From: Cordylochernes scorpioides
Lineage: Eukaryota; Arthropoda; Arachnida; Pseudoscorpiones; Chernetidae
DNA length: 64,000 nucleotides
Direction: 5' to 3'
Assembly: GCA_030710605.1 (NCBI GenBank)
Contig: CP092879.1
Location: 45,203,151 to 45,267,150, forward strand
Made by a program: the position numbers and the translations under genes. The stretch's first letter is position 1, and the number at the start of each line of letters is the position of its first letter. Of the stretch, positions 53,543 through 64,000 are shown piece by piece. The notes beneath the pieces are model-generated. The model made no database searches. It was not told the DNA's origin and saw only the letters and a program-made list of their open reading frames with translations.

Positions 53543-55140
53543 ATCCTCCCCCTGCCAAGTAATGGACAAATGCGTTTGTGCTATTCATTATTCATCTGCC
53601 TTTCATCAGTTACTATGAAAGCAGGCCCATTTCTAGCAAAATGCATTTTCCATTACTAGGTGAAGCCAGATGTACCGAAACCTATAGGGAAGGTAAGGCT
53701 AGTCAAAATGATGGTATGCCATTCTAGATGTTTATTATTCCGAACATTAGTGGGCATTGCGCATTCTGGCAAAGGGGTTTTTATGTGCTATTATTCTGTC
53801 AGAACACTGTTATCAAAATAGTTCATGGGGGACAGTCATATCATATGTATGGAAGTAAGCAAGGTCATCTGTCTTACCATTCATGGGTATATATACCACC
53901 CTTCCACTTTCTTCTTTGGCCTTGAGGAGTAGACCCTCCTTGTGGTAAGTCCTCTCAACCCCATCCTTGCCTCTTGTGGTGCTGGATTCATTGCTACCTT
54001 CTTTCTGCTAACAATACAGTTAGAACATTTCCCTATTACATATTATATATAAAAATTTGGGCGCCAAGGAGTCGTTTAGAAATAACTGACTAGTCCAACT
54101 CCTAAAACATGCCAGCATCTTTATTTAAGTACCAATCAAGACATTCGTGTGGTATAGTTATACATATACAATCAAAGGAAAGGATAATTATAGTTAGCTG
54201 AAAGAAATATCTTGATACATAATGATTAGCCTATGACATGATGACTTTTGCTAAATAAAAAAAAAAGGTTACAGAAAACAAATTGTGAAAGTAATTATTA
54301 AATAAGGCACGAAATATGTAATGATAAAATGAATCCTTCCATGTTATATGATGGGTATAATATATATATTGAAGAAAACACGTATCATGCAGATAGTGAT
54401 TAAATATGATAAAAATCATCCCATGATAGATGATAAAGAAAACTACTACAAAATTATATATGATGACAAAATATATATACTTATACAAGTAAGGCGGATA
54501 AAAGACAATAAGGATAAAATAGATCATGCCTTAAGGGAAGAATAAGCCATGACAACATGTTAAAAAAAATCGCAACATGGCCGGTAAATATTACTAATAT
54601 CATGAATATCAAAGGAAATAAAATAGTTGAAATGAATAGCATATGATTATAATATAATATATATGATATAAAATAATAACATATTCAATTAGAAAATGAA
54701 AACACATTATATATATTTGTGCGCTGAAGGTTCAAGGTTTAGTATCTCAGTTAAGTTTTTCAATCTTATTCAGTCTGGAATCACGAGTTGGTCACTGGGT
54801 AATATTCGTCTATCCCGATCCTACTGGAGGGTGTGTTTTCTCTTATGTGTTAGATTCCTCTGTTACAATACTCTCAACTCAGATGGGTACGTCATTTAGA
54901 ATCTTGGTCAAATGGAATATATCCCAGACCTCTATTAAACTACACAGTCCATTTAAATCTAGGGTGACAACCGTATGAAGAAAGCTCTCTGTTTGACAGA
55001 GAAACTAATCAACTTCTCCCATTTTGTTTGTGACTCCGTTTACCTTGTCTCTGGGGTGTGTACAGTTCAGCTACCTCCCCCTTCCAAGAAATTCATATTA
55101 CTTTCATCTACTAATATACCCTCTATTCATTGACCTGAAT
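53543..55140. other. Non-coding interior, left part, of the two-LTR element
   Basis: AT-rich and without a recognisable frame. ATTTGGGCGCCAAGGAGTCG near 54055 resembles a primer-binding-site border of another old LTR element. Confidence 0.35.
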
Positions 55141-55146
55141 CCTACA

Positions 55147-55360
55147 AATCTACATCTTATAAATTTGACTGTAAAGAGAAGTTCACTGAGTGTATGGAGA
55201 AGTTTGAGGGAAATGGGCTCATACCATTCGACAAGTTCATCCGGGACTTCGAATTGGTCTACGATGTGAAAGCCCTGGATGATTCTAGGAGGAGGATCCT
55301 CCTGGACAATCACCTTCGAGGAGCTGCGAGAGAGTTCGCCCTCCAGGCCTCCCTCCAGGC
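55147..55360 (+). pseudogene. Gag-like fragment inside the two-LTR element
   Basis: Plus-strand frame with FEGNGLIPFDKFIRDFELVY and RRRILLDNHLRGAAREFALQ. This is the usual pattern of a Ty3-type Gag capsid start: a G-x-P-F-x-x-F-I-x-x-F block, then L-x-G-x-A-R-x-F. It is about 70 codons long and runs straight into a partial LTR, so it is truncated. Confidence 0.55.
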
Positions 55361-55551
55361 CTGGATGTCTTCTTCTTTACCAGGCATCAGCTTTCGGCAT
55401 GGAAGTCTGGTGTCACCAAGTGTCTAAGTTTCTGGGCAAAAAAAAAAAGGTCTGTAAGTCTATGTGGGAGGGAAGCCATGTATCCATTTGATTTGATCAT
55501 ACATACGCCTTCTGTTGGGGTATGGTTACAAAAAAAAACGTGCCCCAACAA
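55361..55551. repeat. Third, partial LTR copy
   Basis: About 190 bp identical to the last part (plus orientation) of both LTRs, from CTGGATGTCTTCTTC to CGTGCCCCAACA, followed by ATGGAGTGTATG. It shows that the interior is composite. Confidence 0.7.
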
Positions 55552-56834
55552 TGGAGTGTATGACTGTATCACTCAGTATGAGTGAAGCAGGATTTTTTTT
55601 TTTTAACAAAGGATGTCTTCAGTTATGTGTGGCCATGCGAGGTCAATGTACCGAATAGTTTAGGTAGACAACTAGTCTAACCATGTAAAAGGTTTCCGTT
55701 CAATTTTTAATCAAAGATTCAATTAGTTTTAACAGAATGAGTTGTGTGTGGGATCAAAGTGTTTTAAATTACTGATTTGAATTACCCTATTAAATATTAG
55801 TAGAAAGAAGCGCATTAGATTTGAAATTTGTCTTTTCCCCCCTGATACCTTTATGTATTTTAGGACTTTTTTTTTTTTTTGGCTGTTACATTATGAAAAA
55901 TGCATATATTGGATAATTGTTATTATTTGAAAAAGAAAATGAATTGCATTTGCATACGTGTATACCATAATATTTTTTAAATTTGTAGATTTATGACTTT
56001 AGAATTTTTGAGTTTTTTTTTTCTCATCACTTCACCCTAGCACCCAGGGTGGATTTGAGTGATTAATTAATATTTGAGTATAGATGTACTATTTTTTTGT
56101 AGTAAATATTTTCTTTTATGTAATTTTTTTTATTTTATTAAGTTTCCTCACTCGGTGTTGGAAATTAATTTTCCTTTTTATTTGGTAAAATTAATTTTTT
56201 GGCAGCGAAACTCGGGTTTTAACAAGACATTTTTTTTTTATTGACATTGGGATTTTTATATTTCTTTTTATTAAGAAAAACTAGATTTTTTTTTCCGAGA
56301 AGAAAAGAAGACTTGGAGTTGCGGAGGGCGAAGGCCGCTAGCTGCGGCCTTGGCTGCCCATTTTTTTGAATGGTGGACATGGGTGGCTGGGATGAAGAGG
56401 TAGGTCGGGGTTAATGGGACTTTGGCACGATAGGCCTTTTTTTTAATTTTCTTTTTGTATAAAGTTTGAAACTCCTCCCTTTTAACCTTATTTACAGTTT
56501 TTTTTTTTAATATATATACATTTTTAAATTATATATATATGTGTGTGATTTCATTAATTAATATAATAAATAAAAAATGTTGTACATTGAAAGATTTTAT
56601 TAGTAAAAATAAAAATTTGTCTAATCAAAAAGATTGATTGGTTAATTTCCCCATCAACATAATTGCTAGCCGGCACAGCTTTAGGTCTCTACATGTGCCA
56701 TAGATGAATAAATTTGTGGTCTGGTTTTCTGCAGCCACTGGCGCCCCAATATATGGACATGTAGAGATCTGGAAATACTAAAAATATATGAAATGCTCTC
56801 GAACTCATCAATGGCGCCCAACGTGGGGCGCCAT
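55552..56834. other. Non-coding interior, right part, of the two-LTR element
   Basis: AT-rich with T-runs. TTTTTTGGCAGCGAAACTCG near 56200 looks like a primer-binding region of a Ty3-type element. TGGCGCCCAACGTGGGGC at 56812-56829 is the sequence complementary to the tRNA-Lys 3' end and is nearly palindromic. Confidence 0.35.
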
Positions 56835-58360
56835 TGAGGTGTTCCCTGGTTTGGATAGATGAAAAGGGAGGATACACGATGTGACTTATTAAAGTTTCCT
56901 TACTTAAGTATATATATATATAGCAATTTAGGCCAACAACCCCATGTATATAACCCGCAGCAAGACCTTAATGTTGTATAATGGTAAATATGATGGAATA
57001 ACGCACTGAAACACATAAAAGTACAAACATCACTAAAACCTGACAGATAATTACCCTCAAAGTAGCCCTAATAAAGTCGTAATTTTGTAACTGTTGCTGT
57101 GTCAATATATCACAGCAAAGATATAGTACACAACTCTATTTCAACAGAGTCGGTTGTTCTATAATTTGTACACTTTGTGAAATTAAGGTGTGGGGGGTAG
57201 TACCATAAGGCAAATTATGTATGAAATAGGTAACAGAGGAAACAAGAAAATTTTTCTAGATATTTATTTAAATATCTTAAAATTTGGGAACATGTCTATA
57301 CTGACGAGATATGCTATTTACATAGTAAAATTTTAGATAGAGGTGACCTGAAGTTACTTTATAGCCCTTTAGGGCCCATGCGAAATCTAGGTTGTCTACT
57401 ACACAAAAGGGGGGGGGGGGAACCTAGATCTCCATCTATTCTAGCGGGACAAAATATACGAACCCTAACACTCCTTTTAAGTCACTTAAAGCCCTTTAGG
57501 GCCCATTCAGAATCTAAATAGATTAGCTTCTGTTCGAAAAAAAAAAAAAAAGAGGGGGGCTAAGCCATAATGGCAAGGGGCTTACCTTCTCTCGAAAGCG
57601 GCGGCAAGGTCTGGTCTCCTCTACGTCTCAGGCCCGTCTAAAAATCGTCCTTCTCACTGAGCGACTCCGATCGAATCCCGCCTTTTGGCAAAGAACCTTC
57701 TTTTATATCATCTCATTCTCCATTTTCATTCGCCGAAAGAAACACCAATCAAAATGGCCAACGGCTCCAGTATCAATTTCATAGACGCCCCAGGCCTCTC
57801 CCCTTCAAAATAGAACATATAGTATTACCAAAACAAAAAAAATCTAAAGAGAGAAACAACCCCTGCGGTAGTGTAAGATTTCAGACTCCAGCCCCCCCGT
57901 CTTTCCACATGGGTTGAAATACAATCCTCCCTTTTTCTCGGGATGGTATATATATCGCCCCCCCGTCTTGGCTAAAATTGACCCAGGCCCTTTTTACCTG
58001 GACTGTAATGTGATGCTTTCCTTTCTCTGGAAGGATATTTTATAAGTTTCAGTCTTTAGAGATCTTCCTTCTCCATTTTTCTCCTTTTTTTTTTTCTGGT
58101 CACCTTTACCTAAATTTTTGGTGAGGGGAATATATGTACATATGAAACAACAGTTTCCAGCTCGGATGTCTCTGGATGTCTTCTTCTTTACCAGGCATCA
58201 GCTTTCGGCATGGAAGTCTGGTGTCACCAAGTGTCTAAGTTTCTGGGCAAAAAAAAAAAGGTCTGTAAGTCTATGTGGGAGGGAAGCCATGTATCCATTT
58301 GATTTGATCATACATACGCCTTCTGTTGGGGTATGGTTACAAAAAAAACGTGCCCCAACA
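56835..58360 (-). repeat. Right LTR of the two-LTR element
   Basis: 1526 bp copy of the left LTR. Confidence 0.8.
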
Positions 58361-59663
58361 AATACAAGGTAATAAGACCAAATAAATAAATAATATGTGA
58401 CGTTTCGGTAACAGAATTGTGACCATCATCAGACAAACATACTGAATGCAAGGTAACAACCCTTGTATATATTGTTACACCTTGAGATGTAGATGGTTTT
58501 TGTTCAGCGGTTTCCATTGTATCGTAGAATAAACCAGAATAAGTTGGCATCAAAAAGCTAACGCTTTATTTTGGTAAGGTTACAAAAAGAATAAGGAAGA
58601 ACGCCTGCACGGGGCGAGGCCACGTGACGACGCTAGCGCCGCTGGCTGCACAATGTTAACAAAGAATAAACAAATCAACATTGATAAATCAAATTATTAA
58701 TGAAAATATTTAGATGAGTCTATGTCGGCTGTGACAATATGTTGCTAGAATGTATTTAGGCGCAAGTATCCCAAGCTGAGATATCGCCCCCGATATGTCA
58801 AATAAATAAATAGTAAATAAAAAAATTAATATATTATTTAATTAAACTTACGTCCACATAGGTTTCCTGAACACCACTAAGTTGTCTTCCAGAGTAAATA
58901 CAGGGTTTATAAGAAAACCAATCTGATACAATAGTAGATCGGTCTGAAGATTAATTTGACGAAACCACTGAGAGGGTTTATCACTGATGAACTAAGACCT
59001 CTCATTCAATAGCTTTTATCATTGTAGTAAGGTCTGTAGAGATAATATTTGATGACAATAACGCGACAATAAAAGGCAAAATTAAGATATCTATATTTAG
59101 GAAATAAAACTATTTTAAGAGCATGCTTTTTTTTTTTCAAGTAAAACAAACTTTTACTAATTTTTCGTTAGAATAGAGAAAATATTTTTTAAATTTTATT
59201 TGACTATTTAATTATATATTATAATAGTATTAATCTCGGGTTTCATATGCCTATATTTCGAGTTTATGATATTTATATTTGAAAATAGTTACATTTTTAT
59301 TTCCTAGATGGCACCACAATACCATTATTCAAGATATTCCTGGGCGCGCTTCGGTCACTATTTAAAACTAAAGTCGGCTCAATTCTAGTCTATGATGTTT
59401 AGGGGGTAGAGAAGAGGTCTGAGAAAGTTGGAATGCTAGAGCTAATCTAGCAACAAAGGGTTTAAATATTAATATATTAAAGAATTTTTTTTCAGAGAGT
59501 TAATTTCTTAAAAATCACAGTTTTAGAAATAATATAAATAATGAATTCTAAACAAGAGAGAGGGTGAAGTTTTCAGAATTCAGCTTAATATAAGTCACCA
59601 TCGGTATTAAGCTGGACTTTGAGAATGCTCAAGGAAATGGTAAGGCCGAAGATACAAAATATG

Positions 59664-59960
59664 GTCGCAGTTTTCGAGGCCGCACGTTGCGAAGACTCAA
59701 GGAATGATCAAGGCGGCACCACGGCTACAAGATCTTGCCTCAGGTTTTATAGGCCGCACGTTGTGAAGACTCAAGGAATGATAAGGGCGGCACTACGGCT
59801 ACAAGATCTGACCTCTGGTTTTAGAGGCCGCACGTTGCGAAGGTTCAAGGAATGATCAAGGCGGCACCACGGCTACAAGATCTGGCCTCAGGTTTTAGAG
59901 GCCGCACGTTGCGAAGACTCCAGGAATGGTAAGGGCGGAACCATGGCTACAAGATCTGTA
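59664..59960 (+). repeat. 74-bp minisatellite, unit 4 (about 4 repeats)
   Basis: Same 74-bp repeat, with the same copy number and variant order as unit 2. Confidence 0.85.
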
Positions 59961-60660
59961 CAGAGGAGTATTATTTATGGGTACTGTGATCGTTAAGGAA
60001 CGATATTCGAGCCTGTGAAATTGCTATCATAAAACATTCCGCGCGCAAGAGCCAGCATCAAGCAATCATGAGAGGATCAGAAGAAACCAGCAGCCTTAAA
60101 GACGCGGGATATTGTATTTTGGAAAGTAGTAAACCACATCTAGTTATTGGCAGTTGACCCTTTTGGCATCAATTCGCTCACATGGCTGTATGCTTGTCTT
60201 CCAGGGTAGGGCAGTTAGATCCCTTGTGACCGCTGGTGTCGCATTGGAAGCAAATGTTCGTCTTGCTTGTAGAGTGAAAGGAAAAGTTGCTTCAATATTT
60301 TATTCATATAAATAACTTTTTTCTATTTCAATAGAGAATTTCAAAGTATTCTTCAAAAATTTAAAATAACATAAATATATATTTAGGTTAGTTCTATCCC
60401 TCTTGAAGAAATATTAAAAATATAATATATATTTAAAAAATATTACTTTGCATATCTCTAATAAAATATTTTATTAATCTATTAGGTTATTGAAGAGTAA
60501 TATGTGTATATTTTAAAATAGTTACAAAAATCCTTTATAGATGGCAGGGTTCAAACATTTTATTTATTTTGAACATATTTTCTATTATTTTATATTTAAA
60601 GAAAATTATTTTTTAGAAATGCTTATATGATTAGATATATTATCAGAATTATTAGAAATA

Positions 60661-62433
60661 ATGATGTTTATTTTAAAAAGACACACCATCATTCAAGGCC
60701 TCCGCGACCTTAACTGCCCAGAAGAGTTGATTCAACTGTCCGCGAGCTTCCTCCGAGGAAGGCAGGTAATTTACAACGCTTGGAACGCCACCCTTACCTC
60801 TACTACTCTACTTGGGGTCCCCCAAGGTGCAGCACAGAGCCCCTTCTACTTCAACATAGTAGCTAGGAAAATCCATCTCCTTCCAAGGCCAAACAACAGT
60901 GAAATCATCAGTTTTGCAGACGATTTCACGGTACTGATTCACTTCCTCCGCAGATTCCCAACACGAGAGATCAATCAATTCCTAAAACAGCTCTTTCATT
61001 GGGGCAAGACTAAGGGGCTAACATTCAACCCAAGGAAAACCCAAGCCTGCCTCTTCCATTGGAAAGCCAAGCGTCCAGGCTATCACGGCATACATTTCCA
61101 AAACCAACCTATTCTAATTGATAACACTGTAAAAATCCTCGGTGTTACCTTTGATTCCAAAAGAAACTTCGTAGGTCACTTGGACAACATCCTCAAGAGG
61201 TGCAGGTGGATTCTCCCTCGACTAACCAGCACGATCCAGGGGCAGTTCGGATTAACCTTCAGCGCGGGCCGAAAAATACATAACATGGTGATCCTCCCAG
61301 CTATCCTCTATGGCTCTGGGGTTTGGGGCAAGTGGGCGTTCGACACCAATGACATCCGGAAGCTACGTGGCCTCCATTACAAATACGCTAAAGCTTTAAT
61401 CAGAGGAGGCCCGTGTACTCCAACTATCCCAGCAATCTCCCTCACAGGTTGTCCTCCACTGGATATATCTATCAAATCCCATCTAGCATACTTGGAAGCG
61501 CCAAGAGAAGGCCCTTTTGAGTCACGTCCCAGTCCCTCCTCGGTACCCTACCCACCTCTTAGAAGACCTCTCCAATTCTCCAAGTCACTGCCAGAACGGG
61601 CCACTATTATTTATACAGATGGCTCTCGGTCAACCAATGGGGTTGGCGCAGCAGTGGTGCTCCCACCTCCCTATTCACCACTGAAACTTAAACTCCACAA
61701 CAGCTGTACCTCCTTCCAGGCGGAACTTTTGGCGATTCTTTATGCCACCAGATCTATTAGGATCATGCCGCGACAAGACTTTGTCATTGCTTCCGACTGC
61801 CAGGCAGCTCTACATGCCATCTGTCACCCCGATATCCCTAGAACCCCACTTACTGCAGAGATAATCAGAAACCTCAATACTCTGGACAATGTTCAACTCT
61901 GCTGGGTCCGGAGTCATTGCGGCATCGTTGGAAATGAACAGGCTGATGAAGTCGCCAAAGCCGCAGCTCAATCCAAATTGCCTTTACACTTCGCAACCCT
62001 TCCTAGGAAATATGTCCGCTCTCAAAGCAAACAGTTCGCCCTCCAACTATGGACCGACCTCTACACCACAGACCATGCTACAAGAAACCTCAGAAGAGTA
62101 GCGGCATCTCCTAGTCTTCTAATCTCAATTCTCCCAAAACTAAAATATAGCGCCATCACCACTACAATTCTGACAGGACATGATTTCGTTCAAGCCGACA
62201 TCGCCAGAACCTCCAAAAACAACGACCCTGTATGCCAACACTGTCACCAAGAAAACCAAACAGTCGACCACCTCCTATTCAGTTGCCCATCCTACCATCT
62301 TCAGAGATTCCATACTGCAACTCTACTTAACACCAGCACATTCAACCAAGAAGCATTGAAGAACCTCCCCAAAAATAAAACAGCCTGGCGACATCTAATC
62401 AGTTGGATTTCAACTGCAACAAATAGACAATAA
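60661..62433 (+). CDS. I-like LINE ORF2 C-terminal half: reverse transcriptase palm, RNase H, zinc knuckle
   Basis: 590 codons open. The first seven (with the ATG) belong to tandem-unit sequence, so the start is fortuitous. RT: GVPQGAAQSPFYFNI, then the active site F-A-D-D at residues 85-88. The fingers region, the upstream palm and the AP endonuclease are missing. RNase H: all four acidic residues are present, at D320 (IYTDGSR), E355 (FQAELLAI), D379 (ASDCQA) and D429 (GNEQADEVAK). A C-x2-C...H...C cluster follows (CQHCHQENQTVDHLLFSC). RT plus RNase H plus this knuckle points to the I/Outcast/Ingi group. Truncation makes it inactive, though its remaining frame is intact. Confidence 0.85.
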   Translation: MMFILKRHTIIQGLRDLNCPEELIQLSASFLRGRQVIYNAWNATLTSTTLLGVPQGAAQSPFYFNIVARKIHLLPRPNNSEIISFADDFTVLIHFLRRFPTREINQFLKQLFHWGKTKGLTFNPRKTQACLFHWKAKRPGYHGIHFQNQPILIDNTVKILGVTFDSKRNFVGHLDNILKRCRWILPRLTSTIQGQFGLTFSAGRKIHNMVILPAILYGSGVWGKWAFDTNDIRKLRGLHYKYAKALIRGGPCTPTIPAISLTGCPPLDISIKSHLAYLEAPREGPFESRPSPSSVPYPPLRRPLQFSKSLPERATIIYTDGSRSTNGVGAAVVLPPPYSPLKLKLHNSCTSFQAELLAILYATRSIRIMPRQDFVIASDCQAALHAICHPDIPRTPLTAEIIRNLNTLDNVQLCWVRSHCGIVGNEQADEVAKAAAQSKLPLHFATLPRKYVRSQSKQFALQLWTDLYTTDHATRNLRRVAASPSLLISILPKLKYSAITTTILTGHDFVQADIARTSKNNDPVCQHCHQENQTVDHLLFSCPSYHLQRFHTATLLNTSTFNQEALKNLPKNKTAWRHLISWISTATNRQ

Positions 62434-62517
62434 GTCAGAAGACAAACCCGGACAGTTGGCGACTTTCGTACGCTCCAGGAGTCCGGGTTATGTACAGAAT
62501 AATAATAATAATAATAA
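60681..62517 (+). mobile_element. 5'-truncated I-like LINE, copy A
   Basis: Starts abruptly inside the reverse transcriptase coding region at the end of tandem unit 4 and ends with an (AAT)n tail, as usual for I-type elements. The 13-bp unit scrap TTGTTATAAGTAT follows, then copy B. Confidence 0.85.
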
Positions 62518-62530
62518 TTGTTATAAGTAT

Positions 62531-64000
62531 CACAGTTTGTTCACGTTTGTTTTTTTTTCTCGAGTTGCCAGCTAGCTCTCTACCTGGTCATATCTTTGCT
62601 CTTTTGCTCTTACCATGAATCCTGCTAAGAAGAAGAAGAAGGATACCCAGAAGCCCATCGTGGACATCGCCGCCCTGGATAAGGAGGACGAAATGGTTAT
62701 CTCCCGCAACCTCCAAATCCTGCGCGCCGTTGGCCATCCCGCCCTCAAATCTGCACGAAGACATGATCAAGTAATCGCGGGGAGGACTGATCTGATCAGG
62801 ACTCTTTGCGCTGAGGTGGAGAACCTTTCTGGCACGCTCAATGCCTTCGCGGAGCTGGATGACTTCATGGAGAAAAACAAGCCTCCAACTGCCTGTCACA
62901 GCAGCCAAACCAGCCCAGCTCCTTCCTGCAAGGACTCCTGCTGCCAGACTGACCCAGTCAAGCCCGCCACCCCTGTTCCTGCTGCTCTCCCAACTAAAAT
63001 ACCTGCCCCCACTCTACCTGCTCCTGCTCCTACAAAGAGGAAGCAGCCTGAGGCTCCCAATCCATCCGCAAAAAGGACAAACCTGCAAGGTCCTGCCAAA
63101 CCTGCGCCTTCCCGCGTCTCCAAGCCTGCGGCCGCCCAAGTGGTCCTCCGTGGAGAAAAATCGGCGGCCCACACAGTGGTCATCTCTGATGACCCACAGG
63201 CTGACCCAAGGGAGATGCTTAAAGCTATCCGCGCTGCCTACCCTCTCCCCCAAGGCGTTTGGGCCTCCCTGCGCACCAAGTGGAAGCTGGTCGTCCACTC
63301 CAGCAATTCCGACACCATCCCTGAGGTTACAACTTCCCTGGCCAGCAAGTTAAATGGAATGAAGGTCCGCCAGCAGAAGGAGATCCTGCCACGAATCTGC
63401 CTCTTCAAACTGGATGAGGAAACATCCAACTCCACAATTGAGGAGACCTTCCTGGAAACCGCTGCTGTTAGAAAACTTCCTGGGGACAAAGTGGTGCGCG
63501 TGGCGCACCGTTCTGCACCCAAAAACGGGACCTGCACCGCCTTCATCGAGGTGGACATCAAGACCTTTAGAGCCCTGGGCGTTCGCGGAAGAATCGTGAG
63601 GGATGGAGTAATCCTCAACTTCGAGGAGTCCATCCGCGCCGGCGTCTGCTTCCCATGTTGAGGCTTCGGCCACAACTATGCCCAATTCACCAGAGCTCCT
63701 AAGTGCTTCCACTGCGCTGAAGACGGCCATGAAGGCCGCGCCTGCCCATCCATCGCTGACCAGCGCACCTCCAAATGTGCCTCTGCTGCCCAAAGGGCCT
63801 TCCAGACAAGCACGAGGCGAGAGCCTCAAACTGCCCCATCTTGAAGTCTAGAGCCCTCAAGTTCTAGGCTTCCAGGACCTCCTGCCTCCTCAACTGGACT
63901 ACATTCCTGCTTCTCACTGCATCAAGGCGCTGTTTCCCTGACCTCTCCAGCTTCCTCCACCCCTGCGATGACACCTCTACTTCCAGATCTTAGGATCCCT
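62531..64000 (+). mobile_element. I-like LINE, copy B: 5' end and ORF1, running off the window
   Basis: Begins CACAGTTTGTTCACGTTTG right after TTGTTATAAGTAT, with about 84 bp of 5'UTR before ORF1. It matches the decayed ORF1 at 24040-25206 throughout the shared region. Confidence 0.8.
62615..63865 (+). pseudogene. I-like LINE ORF1 (Gag-like) with premature stop and frameshift
   Basis: The ATG at 62615 opens a lysine-rich start. There follow a helical region, a Pro/Ala-rich linker (KRKQPEAPNPSAKRTNLQGP), a conserved central domain (LPRICLFKLDEETSNSTIEE) and the start of the first zinc knuckle, where a TGA at 63659-63661 ends the frame after 348 residues. The corresponding position in the 24-kb copy is a Cys codon. 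Past the stop, sequence related to the other knuckles continues to about 63865 but has a further frame change near 63780. The product would lack its nucleic-acid-binding knuckles. Confidence 0.8.

Larger units (their letters stand above)
52016..58360 (-). mobile_element. Two-LTR element (large retrotransposon derivative without pol)
   Basis: Direct repeats of about 1.53 kb at 52016-53542 and 56835-58360 flank 3.3 kb. A 4-bp duplication AATA lies on each side, and the empty site is seen in the other units (GTAAAAATACAAGGTAAT). Minus orientation is favoured. On that strand the LTR starts TGTTGGGGCACG; TGGCGCCCCACGTTGGGC, resembling a tRNA-Lys primer site, starts one base after the right LTR; and the purine tract GGCAGGGGGAGGAT precedes the left LTR. 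Against this, the only Gag-like piece inside reads on the plus strand. No protease, RT or integrase is present, so it would need another element's enzymes. Confidence 0.7.
49851..60680. repeat. Tandem array, unit 4 (truncated) with Helitron and LTR element
   Basis: Same order of landmarks; contains the tRNA-array Helitron 50465-51290 and a two-LTR element at 52016-58360. The unit stops after GATGTTTATTTTAAAAA, where the I-like LINE begins, losing about 75 bp of its end. A 13-bp scrap of the next unit (TTGTTATAAGTAT) reappears at 62518-62530. Confidence 0.82.

Noticed and set aside
54231..54527. 98-codon minus-strand Tyr/Phe/Ile-rich frame in the two-LTR element
   Set aside because: Composition simply follows the AT-rich DNA; no signal, domain or start context.

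Overview
This is a window of an animal nuclear genome: AT-rich, with spliced host genes, GT-AG introns, polyadenylation signals and a very dense load of eukaryotic transposable elements. Two host genes are recognisable. One is a six-exon nucleoporin p62 gene on the minus strand (1129-8295). The other is a single-exon mitochondrial ATP synthase subunit g gene on the plus strand (14110-14430). Both proteins look metazoan. The repeat set (hammerhead-bearing Penelope-type repeats, Helitrons, mariner, pogo-like MITEs, tRNA-derived SINEs, Ty3/Gypsy, I-like and 2A-bearing non-LTR elements) fits an invertebrate, perhaps an arthropod. Species cannot be settled from the sequence alone.

Layout. 1-8.4 kb: Nup62, with introns filled by SINEs, a long-TIR repeat and a Helitron that carries a tRNA-Gly copy. 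8.4-19.6 kb: repeat-rich DNA with about nine copies of one pogo-like MITE family, two related MITE families, eight copies of one tRNA-derived SINE (five of them here), and ATP5MG. 19.6-25.2 kb: a non-autonomous Helitron, an internally deleted mariner, a 5'-truncated Penelope-like element with a GIY-YIG domain, a repeat encoding a hammerhead ribozyme, and a decayed I-like ORF1.

25.2-60.7 kb: a tandem array of five units, each about 3.7-3.9 kb once insertions are subtracted. Each unit has the same order of landmarks, including a 74-bp minisatellite block and short minus-strand coding-like segments. Different units carry different insertions, and sister units show the empty sites. The insertions are: a hAT MITE and a Helitron in unit 0; a tRNA-array Helitron, an ORF1-only retroelement with a 2A motif and a full Ty3/Gypsy element in unit 1; nothing in unit 2; two Helitrons in unit 3; and a Helitron plus a 6.3-kb two-LTR element in unit 4. 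60.7-64.0 kb: the 3' half of an I-like LINE (RT and RNase H), then the 5' end and ORF1 of a second copy running off the window.

The host genes do not form an operon or pathway. The main biology is transposon activity. Identical LTRs, clean target-site duplications and matching empty sites show several recent insertions. Helitrons have captured and multiplied a tRNA-Gly sequence, and two unrelated ribozyme or translation tricks (hammerhead self-cleavage, 2A ribosome skipping) are carried by retroelements.
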